Assembly: GCF_013283745.1 (NCBI RefSeq)
Contig: NZ_JABSTZ010000003.1
Span: 248,001 to 312,000, forward strand
DNA from: Aeromicrobium stalagmiti
Lineage (GTDB): Bacteria; Actinomycetota; Actinomycetes; Propionibacteriales; Nocardioidaceae
DNA length: 64,000 nucleotides
Direction: 5' to 3'
The notes beneath the pieces are model-generated. The model was not told the origin of the DNA, did not search any database, and saw only the letters and a program-made list of their open reading frames with translations. A program made the translations under genes and the position numbers. Every line of letters starts with the position of its first letter. The stretch's first letter is position 1. Positions 7,906 to 17,343 of this stretch are shown here, piece after piece.

Positions 7906-9015
7906 TCAGCTGGCGACGAGCACGGGGATGCGCAGCTCGGCGTCGGTGACCGAGCCGTGGAACCCGGTCATCTTCAGCTCGATGGCGAACTCGCGCGACG
8001 AGAACACCGCGAAGTCACCCGTCGATGCCACGACGACGTCGCCGATGCGGCCGCGGACGTCGGAGGTGATCGGTCCGAACCAGTCCTCGAGTCCGTCCTG
8101 GGTGCGGACGATCGCGCGGTCGCCGAGGAACTCCTGCCAACGAGCCGCGACGTCACTCTCGGCGCCGGGACGCGTGTAGAGGTGACGGAACCGCGCCTCG
8201 CCCGCCAGCAGCGTCACGTCGTCGAGCAGGCGGGGCTCGGTGTCGACGTCGAAGCGGTTGTCCATCGGCAGGTCGATCATGCCGTGGTCGGCCGTGACGA
8301 TCAGGGTCGTGTCACGCGGGAGCTCGTCGCGCAGCTCCATCAGCTCGGTGTCGATCGTGGTGAGCATCGCTCGCCACTCCTGCGACGTGCAGCCCTTGCC
8401 GTGGCCGGTGTGGTCGAGGCGTGACTCGTAGGCATAGGTGACCGAACGCGGCGCCGACTCGATGACGTCGACGACGACGTCGAGCCGCTCATAGACCGAG
8501 TTGATGCCGTGGAACGGCACGCCGCGCTGGCTGCATACCGTCAGGCCCGTGCCCTCGAACTTCGCGTCGTTGACCGCGGTCGCCGAGATGCCCGCGTCCT
8601 GCAGGCGCTGCAGCACCGTCGGGTAGGGCTGCCACGCCATCGGGTCGAGCGGCTGGTCCCACTTGAGCGCGTTGAGGCGCTGCCCGGTGGCCGGCACCCG
8701 TGACGTGTAGCCGACCATCCCGTGCTCGCCCGACCGGACGCCCGTGCCGAGCGACGTCAGGCTCGTGACCGTGGTGGACGGGACGCCGCACACGACGTCC
8801 TCGACGTTGTGCAGCGAGGCCAGGAAGGGCGCCGCGTCGGCGTGCTCACGCAGCAGCTCGAGGCCGAGGCCGTCGACCAGGAACACGACGTAGCGCGGCG
8901 ACTCGGGCAGCCCGAGGGTGTTGCTGAAGGCGTCGACGCCCAGCGCGGCCCCGACCGAGGGCATGATCTGGTCGATCGTGGGCCGCCCCCCGGGGCCCGG
9001 CAGCGCTGCCGTCAT
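7906..9015 (-). CDS. Alkaline phosphatase-superfamily phosphodiesterase/pyrophosphatase
   Basis: The 369-residue protein belongs to the type I phosphodiesterase/nucleotide pyrophosphatase family. It has VVFLVDGLGLELL (first metal Asp), CGVPSTTVTSLTSLGTG (nucleophilic Thr), RLDHTGHGKG (metal Asp/His) and VTADHGMIDL (Asp-His metal ligands). There is no signal peptide, so it is probably cytoplasmic. ATG 9015 overlaps the stop of the DUF5998 gene by four bases (ATGA), making it the last gene of the pat-DUF5998-phosphatase operon. The substrate is unknown. Confidence 0.85.
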   Translation of the reverse strand: MTAALPGPGGRPTIDQIMPSVGAALGVDAFSNTLGLPESPRYVVFLVDGLGLELLREHADAAPFLASLHNVEDVVCGVPSTTVTSLTSLGTGVRSGEHGMVGYTSRVPATGQRLNALKWDQPLDPMAWQPYPTVLQRLQDAGISATAVNDAKFEGTGLTVCSQRGVPFHGINSVYERLDVVVDVIESAPRSVTYAYESRLDHTGHGKGCTSQEWRAMLTTIDTELMELRDELPRDTTLIVTADHGMIDLPMDNRFDVDTEPRLLDDVTLLAGEARFRHLYTRPGAESDVAARWQEFLGDRAIVRTQDGLEDWFGPITSDVRGRIGDVVVASTGDFAVFSSREFAIELKMTGFHGSVTDAELRIPVLVAS

Positions 9016-9578
9016 GAGGTCCGGCCGGTCGTGGCCGACGACAGGGTGCGGGCAAAACCCAGCAGGCGCTCGACGGCCGCGCCGCCGTCGCCCGCCGCCG
9101 CCAGCCGCAGCGAGAAGTCGTCGCCGGTCAGGCTGCCGGAGTAGCCGTGGTCGGCCTCGCACTCAGGATCGGAGCACCGCGCCGGCTCGAGCTCGACCCG
9201 CGAGACAGCGCCCCAGCTGATCGTGAGGAGCGCCTCCTCGAGCTGCTTGGACTTCGAGGTCACCATGCGCGTGACGACGACCGAGCGCACTTGGCTGAGC
9301 GCAACCGCTTCGGAGGTCGTGGACGTGTAGGGCGCCGGCAGCAGGTCGTCGCCCGGGTGCTCGTCGGTGTGCACGAGGATCAGCCGGCTCGTGGTGAGCG
9401 CCAGCACCGTCATGTGACGACGGATCTCGTCACGGTCGAACGTCGGCTCGTGGTGCAGGACGTAGCCGGCAACCAGCTCTCCGGCGAGTGCGTCACGCAG
9501 GCCCTCGGCCACGATCTCGGGGTAGTAGCCGCTGCGGGAGACCTCTTCGAACAGGGCACTCGTCTGGTCGGTGGTCAT
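9012..9578 (-). CDS. DUF5998-family protein
   Basis: A 188-residue actinobacterial protein. It has a helical N-terminus (TSALFEEVSRSGYYPEIVAEG), a beta-rich middle (VAGYVLHHEPTFDRDEIRRH, LTTSRLILVHTDEH) and a Cys-rich patch ARCSDPECEAD. This matches what I know of DUF5998, which regularly follows the GNAT/acyl-CoA-synthetase fusion gene. The start shares a base with the stop of the upstream gene (TGATG) and its stop overlaps the phosphatase start, so translation is probably coupled. The function is not established. Confidence 0.75.
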   Translation of the reverse strand: MTTDQTSALFEEVSRSGYYPEIVAEGLRDALAGELVAGYVLHHEPTFDRDEIRRHMTVLALTTSRLILVHTDEHPGDDLLPAPYTSTTSEAVALSQVRSVVVTRMVTSKSKQLEEALLTISWGAVSRVELEPARCSDPECEADHGYSGSLTGDDFSLRLAAAGDGGAAVERLLGFARTLSSATTGRTS

Positions 9579-12271
9579 CACGCCAGCGTATCTCCCGTCG
9601 CGGCCGGTTGACTCAGCCGTCGGACGTACCACTCACCCCGGCGGTCGGCCGACGGGATGACCTTGGCACGCGCGCTGAGGGCGGTGAAGCCGCTGCCGCG
9701 CACCGAGACAGGCTCGAGGTCGAGCTCGGCGATCTCGGGGAGGTCGTCCTTCATGGCCGCGAGCCGCACGATGATGTCCTGCAACGCGTCGACATCGACG
9801 GGCTCGGAGCCGCGGTAGCCGTAGAGCAGCGGCGCCGACCGCAGGTTGCGGATCATGGCCTCGGCGTCGAGGTCGGTGAGCGGCGGGATGCCGTAGGACC
9901 GGTCGCCCAGCAGCTCGCTCGGGGCGCCGGCGAGGCCGAACGCGACGAGCGGGCCGAAGAGCGGGTCCTCGGTGACGCTGAACGAGACGTGGATCCCCTC
10001 GGGGGCGACGCGCTGGACGAAGAACTTGGTGTCCTTGCGCATGCCGGTCCAGCCGGTCAGCTGGTCCCAGGCCTCGCCCATCTCCTTGGGGCCGGCGATG
10101 CCGCGCCAGATGTGGGCGATGTCGGGGCGGCTGCGCAGGTGCTCGCTGCCGGCCTTGAGGACGACGTCCCAGCCGAGCCGCTCCCCCGCGTCGATCGCCT
10201 CCTGGCGGTCGTGGACGTTGATCCAGGTCCAGAGGTCGATGCCGTAGCAGGCGAGAAGGGTGTGGACCTGCTCGGTCGAGAGGATCGCGCCGCGCGGGGC
10301 GGCCTTGAGCACGTCGCGCACCAGGGCTCGCGCGTCGCCGGTGCGGTGGTCCATCGCGAGGTGGAACTCGCCGTGGTCACGCGCGGCCCACTCGGCGTAG
10401 TTGACGACGCGCGCCAGGGCGCGGACGGCCGACTCCGGCGCCGCGTAGGACGGGACCGAGCCGCGTCCGGCCGAGCCGCCCAGCAGGTCGGGCACCCGGA
10501 GCAGCACCGGGACGCCCTCGCTGCCGAGGAACGTCGAGACGATCGGCTTGTCGGACTGCTCCCCCACGGCGGCCAGCACGTTGGCGACGTCCTCGCCGGT
10601 CGTGTTGAGCGGCGGGATGTAGACCGCGACGAGAGCATCGGTGTCGGGGCTCGCGATCGCGGCCTCGATCGCGACCTCGAAGTCGTCGGCGTTGGCGTCG
10701 GCACCGAGCGAGACCGGCTCGGTGACCCGCAGGCCGGCCGCGGCGGCGGCATCGGCGACGATCAGCGCGACGGCGTCGGAGTTGCCGACGATCGAGATGC
10801 GGTTGCCGCGCGGCAGCGGCTGGTGGGCGAGCAGCTGCGCGACGTCGAACATCTCGTCGAGCGTGTCGACCTGGATGACGCCGGCCTGGCGGAACATCGC
10901 GTCGACCGCCGACTGCGGGGCGGACGTGCGCGCGACCGTGTGGCCGACGGGCACGCCCTGCGTGGAGCGGCCGGACTTGACTGCGACGATCGGCTTGGTG
11001 CGCGAGACCCGGCGCGCGATGCGCGAGAACTTGCGCGGGTTACCGATCGACTCCAGATAGAGCAGGATGACCTCGGTCGAGTCGTCCTCCTGCCAGTACT
11101 GCAGGAGGTCGTTGCCCGACACGTCGGCGCGGTTGCCGGCCGAGACGAACGTCGACAGGCCGAGGCCTCGGCGCGACACCGACTCGAGGATCGCGGTGCC
11201 CAGGGCGCCGGACTGGCAGAAGAAGCCGACACGTCCCTGCGGGGGCATCGACGGTGACAGCGAGGCGTTGAGCTGCAGGTCGGGAGCGGTGTTGATGATG
11301 CCCAGGCAGTTGGGGCCGATCAGGCGCAGCCCGTAGGAACGGCTGAGGCCGAGCAGCGCCCGCTGGCGCTGACGTCCCTCCGGGCCCTCCTCGGCGAAGC
11401 CGGCCGAGATCACGATCAGGCCGTGGACGCCCTTGGCGGCGCAGTCGAGCACGACGTCGTTGACCGAGTCGGCTGGCACCGCGACGATCGCGACGTCGAC
11501 CTCGCCCGGGATGTCCTGGACCCGCTTGTAGGCCGGCAGGCCCGAGACGGCCTCGGCCTGGGAGTTGACGGCATAGACGCTGCCCGAGAAGTCGCCCAGC
11601 ACGAGGTTGCGGACCATCGCCTGGCCGATGGAGTCCTGGCGGCGGCTGGCACCGATGACCGCGATGCTCCGGGCCCGGAAGATGCGCTCGATCGACGCGG
11701 CCTCGGCCCTCTGCTCGCGGGCCCGCATCACGCCGATGGCCATGTCGGTGGGCTCGATCTGGAAGGTCAGGCGCTGCACGCCGTCCTCGATCATGCCCTC
11801 GATCTTGTAGCCCATCTCGCGGAAGATCTGCTGCATCCGGGCGTTGGACGGGAGCACGTCGGCGACGAAGCGACGGATGCCGCGCTCACGGCCGGCCTGT
11901 GCGAGGTGCTCGAGCAGCAGCTGCCCGACGCCACGGCCCTGGTGGGCATCCTCGACGAGGAACGCGACCTCGGCCTCGTCGGCGTCGACGGCGTCGTAGC
12001 GCCCCACGCCGATGATCTCGGCGTGCACCGTGACGACGAAGGCGACCCGGCGGTCGTGGTCGACCTTCGTGAAGCGCTTGACGTCCTTGGCCGACAAGGT
12101 CGGATAGGGCGCGAAGAACCGGAAGTACTTGGACTCCTCCGACACCCGGGAGTAGAACTCGACGAAGCGGTCGGCGTCCGCCTCGAGGATGGGCCGCAGC
12201 TGGGCGACGCGGCCGTCCCGGAGCAGGACGTCCGCCTCCCAGTGCTCGACGGGATGCACCTCGCTGGTCAC
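9578..12271 (-). CDS. pat: GNAT acetyltransferase-NDP-forming acyl-CoA synthetase fusion (Pat-like)
   Basis: An 897-residue protein likely to acetylate lysines of target enzymes such as acyl-CoA synthetases. Domains in order: GNAT (about 14-172, acetyl-CoA loop QGRGVG 111-116), CoA-binding Rossmann domain (about 196-290, VIGASRRQDSIG), succinyl-CoA-ligase-like domains (about 300-500), and an ATP-grasp-like region (about 655-855, ending ELDLEP). GNAT is at the N-terminus, whereas E. coli-type Pka/PatZ has it at the C-terminus. His444 (VGHTVA) stands where ADP-forming acetyl-CoA synthetases keep their phosphohistidine. TAGGTT lies six bases before GTG 12271. It is the first gene of a three-gene operon. 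Confidence 0.88.
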   Translation of the reverse strand: MTSEVHPVEHWEADVLLRDGRVAQLRPILEADADRFVEFYSRVSEESKYFRFFAPYPTLSAKDVKRFTKVDHDRRVAFVVTVHAEIIGVGRYDAVDADEAEVAFLVEDAHQGRGVGQLLLEHLAQAGRERGIRRFVADVLPSNARMQQIFREMGYKIEGMIEDGVQRLTFQIEPTDMAIGVMRAREQRAEAASIERIFRARSIAVIGASRRQDSIGQAMVRNLVLGDFSGSVYAVNSQAEAVSGLPAYKRVQDIPGEVDVAIVAVPADSVNDVVLDCAAKGVHGLIVISAGFAEEGPEGRQRQRALLGLSRSYGLRLIGPNCLGIINTAPDLQLNASLSPSMPPQGRVGFFCQSGALGTAILESVSRRGLGLSTFVSAGNRADVSGNDLLQYWQEDDSTEVILLYLESIGNPRKFSRIARRVSRTKPIVAVKSGRSTQGVPVGHTVARTSAPQSAVDAMFRQAGVIQVDTLDEMFDVAQLLAHQPLPRGNRISIVGNSDAVALIVADAAAAAGLRVTEPVSLGADANADDFEVAIEAAIASPDTDALVAVYIPPLNTTGEDVANVLAAVGEQSDKPIVSTFLGSEGVPVLLRVPDLLGGSAGRGSVPSYAAPESAVRALARVVNYAEWAARDHGEFHLAMDHRTGDARALVRDVLKAAPRGAILSTEQVHTLLACYGIDLWTWINVHDRQEAIDAGERLGWDVVLKAGSEHLRSRPDIAHIWRGIAGPKEMGEAWDQLTGWTGMRKDTKFFVQRVAPEGIHVSFSVTEDPLFGPLVAFGLAGAPSELLGDRSYGIPPLTDLDAEAMIRNLRSAPLLYGYRGSEPVDVDALQDIIVRLAAMKDDLPEIAELDLEPVSVRGSGFTALSARAKVIPSADRRGEWYVRRLSQPAATGDTLA

Positions 12272-12277
12272 GCTCCC

Positions 12278-12283
12278 AACCTA
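12278..12283 (-). promoter_or_regulatory. -10 hexamer of the pat operon (leaderless)
   Basis: TAGGTT on the minus strand is followed by GGGAGC and the GTG start: six-base spacing. The spacer also resembles a Shine-Dalgarno sequence, but it would lie too close to the start. Confidence 0.45.
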
Positions 12284-12370
12284 TCGGGTCCGCCGTCGGC
12301 GTGGCGGGGTGAGTCCGCAGGTGGGTCCGGGGGAAAATGATCCTCCGAGCAGCATCCAGGAGAGGACGGC

Positions 12371-14851
12371 ATGGCCCGCACCAGCAAGCAGGCTCCCGAG
12401 GAGGACTTCGAGGAGCACATCCTCGACACCGACGTCGGCGACGAGATGCGATCCAGCTTCCTCGAGTACGCCTACTCGGTCATCTACTCCCGGGCGCTGC
12501 CCGACGCCCGCGACGGGCTCAAGCCCGTCCAGCGGCGACTGCTCTACACGATGGACGACATGGGCCTGCGCAGCGACCGCGGCCACGTCAAGAGCGCCCG
12601 CCCCGTCGGCGAGACCATGGGTCGGTTCCACCCCCACGGCGACAGCTCGATCTACGACGCCCTCGTCCGCCTCGTCCAGCCGTGGTCGCTGCGACTGCCG
12701 CTGGCCGACGGACACGGCAACTTCGGCTCGCAGGACGATCCGCCGGCCGCGATGCGCTACACCGAGATCCGCATGGATGCCGCCGCAGAGGCGATGACGG
12801 CCTCCATCAACGAGGACACCGTCGACTTCCGGCCCAACTACGACGGGCGCGAGATGGAGCCGGTCGTGCTCCCGGCGGCCGTGCCCAACCTCCTGGTCAA
12901 CGGCGCCAGCGGCATCGCGGTCGGCATGGCGACCAACATCGCCCCGCACAACCTGATCGAGGTCGTCCAGGCGCTGCGACACCTAATCAAGAACCCCAAG
13001 GCCGACCTCGACGACCTCATGCGCTTCATCCCCGGGCCCGACCTGCCCACCGGCGGCAAGATCGTCGGCCTCGAGGGCATCCGCGACGCCTATGCGACCG
13101 GCAACGGCTCGTTCCGCATGCGGGCGTCGACGCGCATCGAGAACGTCACGCCGCGCAAGAAGGGCATCGTCGTCACCGAGCTGCCCTACAACGTCGGCCC
13201 CGAGAAGGTCATCGAGGCGATCAAGAAGCTCGTGCAGGCCAAGAAGCTGCAGGGCATCTCCGACATCAAGAACCTCACCGACCGCCACAAGGGCCTCAAC
13301 CTGGTGATCGAGATCAAGAACGGGTTCATCCCCGAGACGATCCTCGGCCAGCTGTTCAAGAGCACCCCGATGGAGAGCTCGTTCGGCATCAACGCCGTCG
13401 CCCTGGTCGACGGCCAGCCCCGCACCCTCGGTCTCAAGCAGATGCTCGAGGTCTACCTCCAGCACCGCATCGACGTCGTGCGACGCCGTACGACGTTCCG
13501 CCGCGGCAAGGCCGCCGACCGGCTCCACCTGCTCGAGGGCATGCTGCTGGCGCTGCTCGACATCGACGAGGTCATCCAGCTCGTGCGCTCCAGCGAGAAC
13601 CGGGCGGAGGCCAAGGAGCGGCTGATGTCGGTGTTCGACCTCTCCGACCCCCAGGCGACCTACATCCTCGACCTGACGCTCGGACGGCTCACCCGCTACG
13701 ACCGCATCGAGGTCGAGAAGGAGATCGAGGAGCTGCGTCGCACGATCGAGGCCCTCGACGCGATCCTCGAGGACGAGACGCTGCTCCGCAAGGTCGTCGG
13801 CGACGAGCTGGCCGAGATGGCGCAGACCTTCGGCACGCCGCGTCGCACCGTCCTGCTCGAGTCGTCGGGCCAGACGGCGACGGCAGCGTCACCGCTCGAG
13901 GTCGCCGACGACCCGTGCTGGGTGCTGCTGTCTGCCACCGGCCTGCTCGCCCGCACGTCCGACGACTCCCCCCTCGGCGACGTCGACCGACGGGTCAAGC
14001 ACGACACGATCGTGTCGGCCGTCAGGTCGACGGCGCGCGGCGAGGTCGGCGTCATCACGGCCGACGGCCGCGTGCGCCGCATCAGCGTGCTCGAGCTGCC
14101 CGGCCTGCCGCCCAGCGCGCACGCGCCCAACCTGCAGGGTGGTCTGCCGCTCGGCGAGGTCGCGGTGCTCGACTCCCCCGCGCTGGCGCTCATGACCTTC
14201 GACGAGACCGGCCCCGGCATCGCGCTCGGCACCCGCCAGGGAGTCGTCAAGCGGGTCAAGCCCGATCACCTCGGCCGCGACAAGTGGGAGCTCATCTCGC
14301 TCGCGGACGATGACGTCGTCGTCGGCGCCGCGATGCTGGCCACCGGCGACGAGCAGCTCGCCTTCGTGACGTCCGACGCCCAGCTGCTCTACTTCTCCGC
14401 CTCGCTCGTGCGGCCGCAGGGTCGCACCGGCGGCGGTGTCGCCGGCATCAAGATCGCGCCCGGCCAGAAGGCCGTGTCGTTCGGGGTCGTCTCCGACGTC
14501 GCCAACGCCTTCGTCGTCACGGTCGCCGGCTCGGCCGACGCCCTGCCCGGCACCCAGACCGGCGCGGTCAAGGTCAGCCCGATGGCGATCTATCCGCCCA
14601 AGGGGCGCGCGACCGGCGGCGTCCGCTGCCAGCGCTTGCTCAAGGGTGAGGACGGGCTACTGCTGGCCTGGGTCGGCGACGGTGCGCCGATGGCGTGTGC
14701 CACGAGCGGGTCGGCGATCGACCTGCCCGAGGTCAGCGACCGTCGCGACGGCTCGGGCGTGCCGGTGGCGCAGCCGATCCTCGCGGTGGCGGGGCCGCCG
14801 GCGTCACAGCCCGCAGTGGCCGGTGTCGAGCAGCCCGGCGTGCAAGACTGA
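12371..14851 (+). CDS. parC: DNA topoisomerase IV subunit A
   Basis: Strand-cutting subunit of a type IIA topoisomerase, partner of parE at 20874-22931; it decatenates daughter chromosomes. The 826-residue protein has the winged-helix region with [10 protein letters not shown] (quinolone-determining region, Ser92 and Asp96), the active-site Arg129-Tyr130, coiled-coil arms around 370-480, and a C-terminal beta-pinwheel. The C-terminal domain lacks the QRRGGKG GyrA box; [12 protein letters not shown] occupies a similar place, which favours topoisomerase IV over gyrase. GAGAGGAC precedes ATG 12371. The lprG gene starts four bases after its stop. Confidence 0.9.
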   Translation: MARTSKQAPEEDFEEHILDTDVGDEMRSSFLEYAYSVIYSRALPDARDGLKPVQRRLLYTMDDMGLRSDRGHVKSARPVGETMGRFHPHGDSSIYDALVRLVQPWSLRLPLADGHGNFGSQDDPPAAMRYTEIRMDAAAEAMTASINEDTVDFRPNYDGREMEPVVLPAAVPNLLVNGASGIAVGMATNIAPHNLIEVVQALRHLIKNPKADLDDLMRFIPGPDLPTGGKIVGLEGIRDAYATGNGSFRMRASTRIENVTPRKKGIVVTELPYNVGPEKVIEAIKKLVQAKKLQGISDIKNLTDRHKGLNLVIEIKNGFIPETILGQLFKSTPMESSFGINAVALVDGQPRTLGLKQMLEVYLQHRIDVVRRRTTFRRGKAADRLHLLEGMLLALLDIDEVIQLVRSSENRAEAKERLMSVFDLSDPQATYILDLTLGRLTRYDRIEVEKEIEELRRTIEALDAILEDETLLRKVVGDELAEMAQTFGTPRRTVLLESSGQTATAASPLEVADDPCWVLLSATGLLARTSDDSPLGDVDRRVKHDTIVSAVRSTARGEVGVITADGRVRRISVLELPGLPPSAHAPNLQGGLPLGEVAVLDSPALALMTFDETGPGIALGTRQGVVKRVKPDHLGRDKWELISLADDDVVVGAAMLATGDEQLAFVTSDAQLLYFSASLVRPQGRTGGGVAGIKIAPGQKAVSFGVVSDVANAFVVTVAGSADALPGTQTGAVKVSPMAIYPPKGRATGGVRCQRLLKGEDGLLLAWVGDGAPMACATSGSAIDLPEVSDRRDGSGVPVAQPILAVAGPPASQPAVAGVEQPGVQD

Positions 14852-14855
14852 GCGC

Positions 14856-15560
14856 GTGCGTACCCGTCACCTGATCCCTGCCCTGCTCGCCGCGGCCCTG
14901 GTCCTCACCGGGTGCACCGGCGGGTCTGAATCGTCCGACTCCACGGGTGGCGACACCCAGCAGCTCGAGCAGCGCCTCGCGGCCGCCAAGACGGCCCTCG
15001 ACGACGCCGAGACGATCGACATCTCGCTGGCGACCAAGAGCCTGCCCGACGGCATCACGGGGCTGCTGTCGGCCAAGGGCCAGGGCAACCACTCCCCGGC
15101 CTTCACCGGCAAGGTCACGGTCATCACCGGCGGTGCGAGCATCGGCGCCGACGTCATCGCGGTGGACGGCAAGGTCTATGCCAAGACCGGGTTCACACCC
15201 GACTTCGCCACGATCGACCCCAAGGACCTCAAGGCCCCCGACCCGGCGGCCCTGCTGTCGACCGACGACGGCATCTCGCAGATCCTGGTCAAGACGACAA
15301 AGCTCAGCGACGGTGGGCAGTCCCGCGACGGCAAGGACGTGCTGACCACGGTCAAGGGCACCCTGCCGGGTGACGTCGTCGCGACGATCATCCCGTCGGC
15401 GGCGGCCGACCAGACGTTCGCCGTGACCTACCGCCTCGACGACGACGACACGCTGCGCGACGCGACGCTCAGCGGGCAGTTCTACCCCGAGGGCGGCAAG
15501 GTCACCTACACCGTCACGCTGAAGACGTCCGACACCCCGGTCACCGTCACCAAGCCCTGA
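14856..15560 (+). CDS. lprG: LprG-like lipoprotein (LppX/LprAFG family)
   Basis: A 234-residue exported lipoprotein with a signal peptide and lipobox LVLTGC (Cys20). The mature domain carries the half-barrel pattern of the LppX_LprAFG fold (FTGKVTVITGGASIGADVIAVDG, VYAKTGF, LDDDDTLRDATLSGQF). In mycobacteria LprG binds triacylated lipids and lipoarabinomannan in a hydrophobic pocket and works with the exporter P55. The next gene, seven bases downstream, is a P55-like transporter, which strongly supports the call. GTG 14856 follows the parC stop closely, so the three genes may be cotranscribed. Confidence 0.85.
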   Translation: MRTRHLIPALLAAALVLTGCTGGSESSDSTGGDTQQLEQRLAAAKTALDDAETIDISLATKSLPDGITGLLSAKGQGNHSPAFTGKVTVITGGASIGADVIAVDGKVYAKTGFTPDFATIDPKDLKAPDPAALLSTDDGISQILVKTTKLSDGGQSRDGKDVLTTVKGTLPGDVVATIIPSAAADQTFAVTYRLDDDDTLRDATLSGQFYPEGGKVTYTVTLKTSDTPVTVTKP

Positions 15561-15567
15561 GGCCGGC

Positions 15568-17313
15568 ATGACGCAGACCCCGGCGATCCGGCCCGCCTCC
15601 AAGGTCCTGCTGGCGCTGGCTGCCGTCGCGATCTCGTTCGCGGCCGCCGACACCTATGTCGTGGTGCTGGCGCTGCCCGACATGATGAGCTCGGTCGGCC
15701 TCAACCTCGACGAGCTGCAGCGGGCCGCACCGATCGTCTCCGGGTTCCTGCTCGGCTACGTCGGGGTGCTCCCCCTGATTGGCCGCATCTCCGACCTGCG
15801 CGGACGGGTGCCGGTGCTGCTCGGATCGCTCGTCGTGTTCGCCGTCGGCTCGATCGTCACCGCGGCTGCCTACAACCTCGAGACGATCGTCGCCGGCCGG
15901 CTGATCCAGGGCATTGGCGGTGGCGGCCTGATCCCGCCGACGCTGGCCCTCGTCGCCGACCTGTGGCCGCCGCAGAAGCGGGGGCTCCCCCTCGGCGTCG
16001 TCGGCGCCGTGCAAGAGCTCGGCAGCGTCCTGGGTCCGCTCTACGGCGCCGCAGTGCTCGCCTTCGGTGACTGGCGGACGATCTTCTGGCTCAACTGCGC
16101 GATCGGGCTCGTGCTCGCCGCCGCGATGGTGCCCCTTCGAGAGGCGGCGCTCGAGGCGACCCGCGGACGACGCTTCGACTACGTCGGCGCCCTCCTGGCC
16201 ACCCTGACGCTCCTGGGCGTCACGTTGGTGATGCTGGCACCCACGCGCTTCGTGCAGGACGTCGAGATCGGCCGCGCCTACCTGCCCGTGACCGGCGACT
16301 CCCGCTGGCTCACGCCCCTCGCCCTGGCGACGTTCGGCCTCCTCGCACTGTTTCTCCTGCGCATCGCCACCGCACGGCATCCCCTCGTCGACTGGCGCAG
16401 CTGGCCGGCTCTCGCCCGCGAGACCGATCTGTGGGGCGCACTGCTGCTGACCGTCGGCCTCGGCGCCGTCATCGTGACCTTCGCGACGGCCGAGCCCGAG
16501 AGCGGCGCGATCTCCCCCGACGCCCCGTGGCTCCTACCGATCGCCGCAGTGGCGTTCATCGGCTTCGCGGTGCGGCAGCGTCGCGCCGCGCTGCCCCTCA
16601 TCCCGCGCGGCGCCCTCAGCGCCCGCCCGGCATGGGGTGCGCTGATCGTGTCGTTCTTCGTGGGTGCGTCCCTGATCGCCGCCCTCGTCGACATCCCGTT
16701 CTTCGCCCGGCTGACGGTCTATCGCGACTCGCAGCTCGATGCCGCCCTGGTGCTCGTCCGATTCCTCGTCGCCCTGCCCGTCGGCGCACTCATCGGAGGC
16801 TGGCTGCTGCGCAAGGTCCCGGCGCACGTCCTCACGGCCGTCGCGATGCTGATGAGCGCCGTCGCGTTCTGGCACATGACCACCTGGGACCGCACGTCGC
16901 TCGAGGGATCCGTCGAGACGTGGTCCCTGATCCTCGGCGGCCTGGGCTTCGGCATCGCGATCGCCCCCGTCAACGCCGCCCTGCTCGCGCACACGGCGGA
17001 CGCCGTCCACGGCGTGACCTCGGCCCTGCTGATCGTCGCCCGCATGGTCGGGATGCTGCTCGGCATCTCCGCGCTCACCACGATCGGCCTGCGCGCGTTC
17101 TACGACGCGACCGACAAGATCCCGCCCGTGGCCGAGGTCTGCAACGGAGCGGCGACGCTCTGCCAGGCCTACAAGGACGCCCAGGTCGATGCCGGCATCA
17201 CCCAGCTGCACGCGGTCTTCGTCGGAGCCGCCGTCTGCGCCGTCGTCGCGGCCGTGCTGGCGCTGATCCTGCTGCGACCGTCGGACGACACGACGGCCGA
17301 ACCTGCAGCCTGA
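15568..17313 (+). CDS. P55-like major facilitator superfamily lipid/drug exporter
   Basis: A 581-residue DHA2-type MFS protein with about 14 membrane segments. Sequence features shared with my recollection of mycobacterial P55 (Rv1410c) include ADTYVVV near residue 30, GRLIQGIGGGGLIPPTLALVADLW, and GAVQELGSVLGPLYG (motif C region). P55 with LprG moves triacylglycerol and lipoarabinomannan-related lipids to the outer envelope and affects drug efflux. A loop around residues 520-545 holds two Cys residues. The lprG-p55 gene order is the same as in mycobacteria, although no mycolate genes are in this window. Confidence 0.85.
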   Translation: MTQTPAIRPASKVLLALAAVAISFAAADTYVVVLALPDMMSSVGLNLDELQRAAPIVSGFLLGYVGVLPLIGRISDLRGRVPVLLGSLVVFAVGSIVTAAAYNLETIVAGRLIQGIGGGGLIPPTLALVADLWPPQKRGLPLGVVGAVQELGSVLGPLYGAAVLAFGDWRTIFWLNCAIGLVLAAAMVPLREAALEATRGRRFDYVGALLATLTLLGVTLVMLAPTRFVQDVEIGRAYLPVTGDSRWLTPLALATFGLLALFLLRIATARHPLVDWRSWPALARETDLWGALLLTVGLGAVIVTFATAEPESGAISPDAPWLLPIAAVAFIGFAVRQRRAALPLIPRGALSARPAWGALIVSFFVGASLIAALVDIPFFARLTVYRDSQLDAALVLVRFLVALPVGALIGGWLLRKVPAHVLTAVAMLMSAVAFWHMTTWDRTSLEGSVETWSLILGGLGFGIAIAPVNAALLAHTADAVHGVTSALLIVARMVGMLLGISALTTIGLRAFYDATDKIPPVAEVCNGAATLCQAYKDAQVDAGITQLHAVFVGAAVCAVVAAVLALILLRPSDDTTAEPAA

Positions 17314-17331
17314 TCGGGCGGCACCGCTCGT

Positions 17332-17337
17332 TACCCT
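17332..17337 (+). promoter_or_regulatory. -10 hexamer of the carbonic anhydrase gene (leaderless)
   Basis: TACCCT is followed by six bases and ATG 17344. It separates the carbonic anhydrase unit from the upstream parC-lprG-p55 run. Confidence 0.5.
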
Positions 17338-17343
17338 TGTCCC

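Noticed and set aside
9488-11257. Long plus-strand frame opposite the pat gene
   Set aside because: It has the Asp/Arg/Gly/Val-rich composition of an antisense reading of GC-rich coding DNA, no family motifs, and it overlaps a well-supported gene.
12371-14851. parC as gyrase subunit A
   Set aside because: The GyrA box is absent and the parE-like gene is nearby, whereas gyrA/gyrB normally sit near the replication origin with recF.
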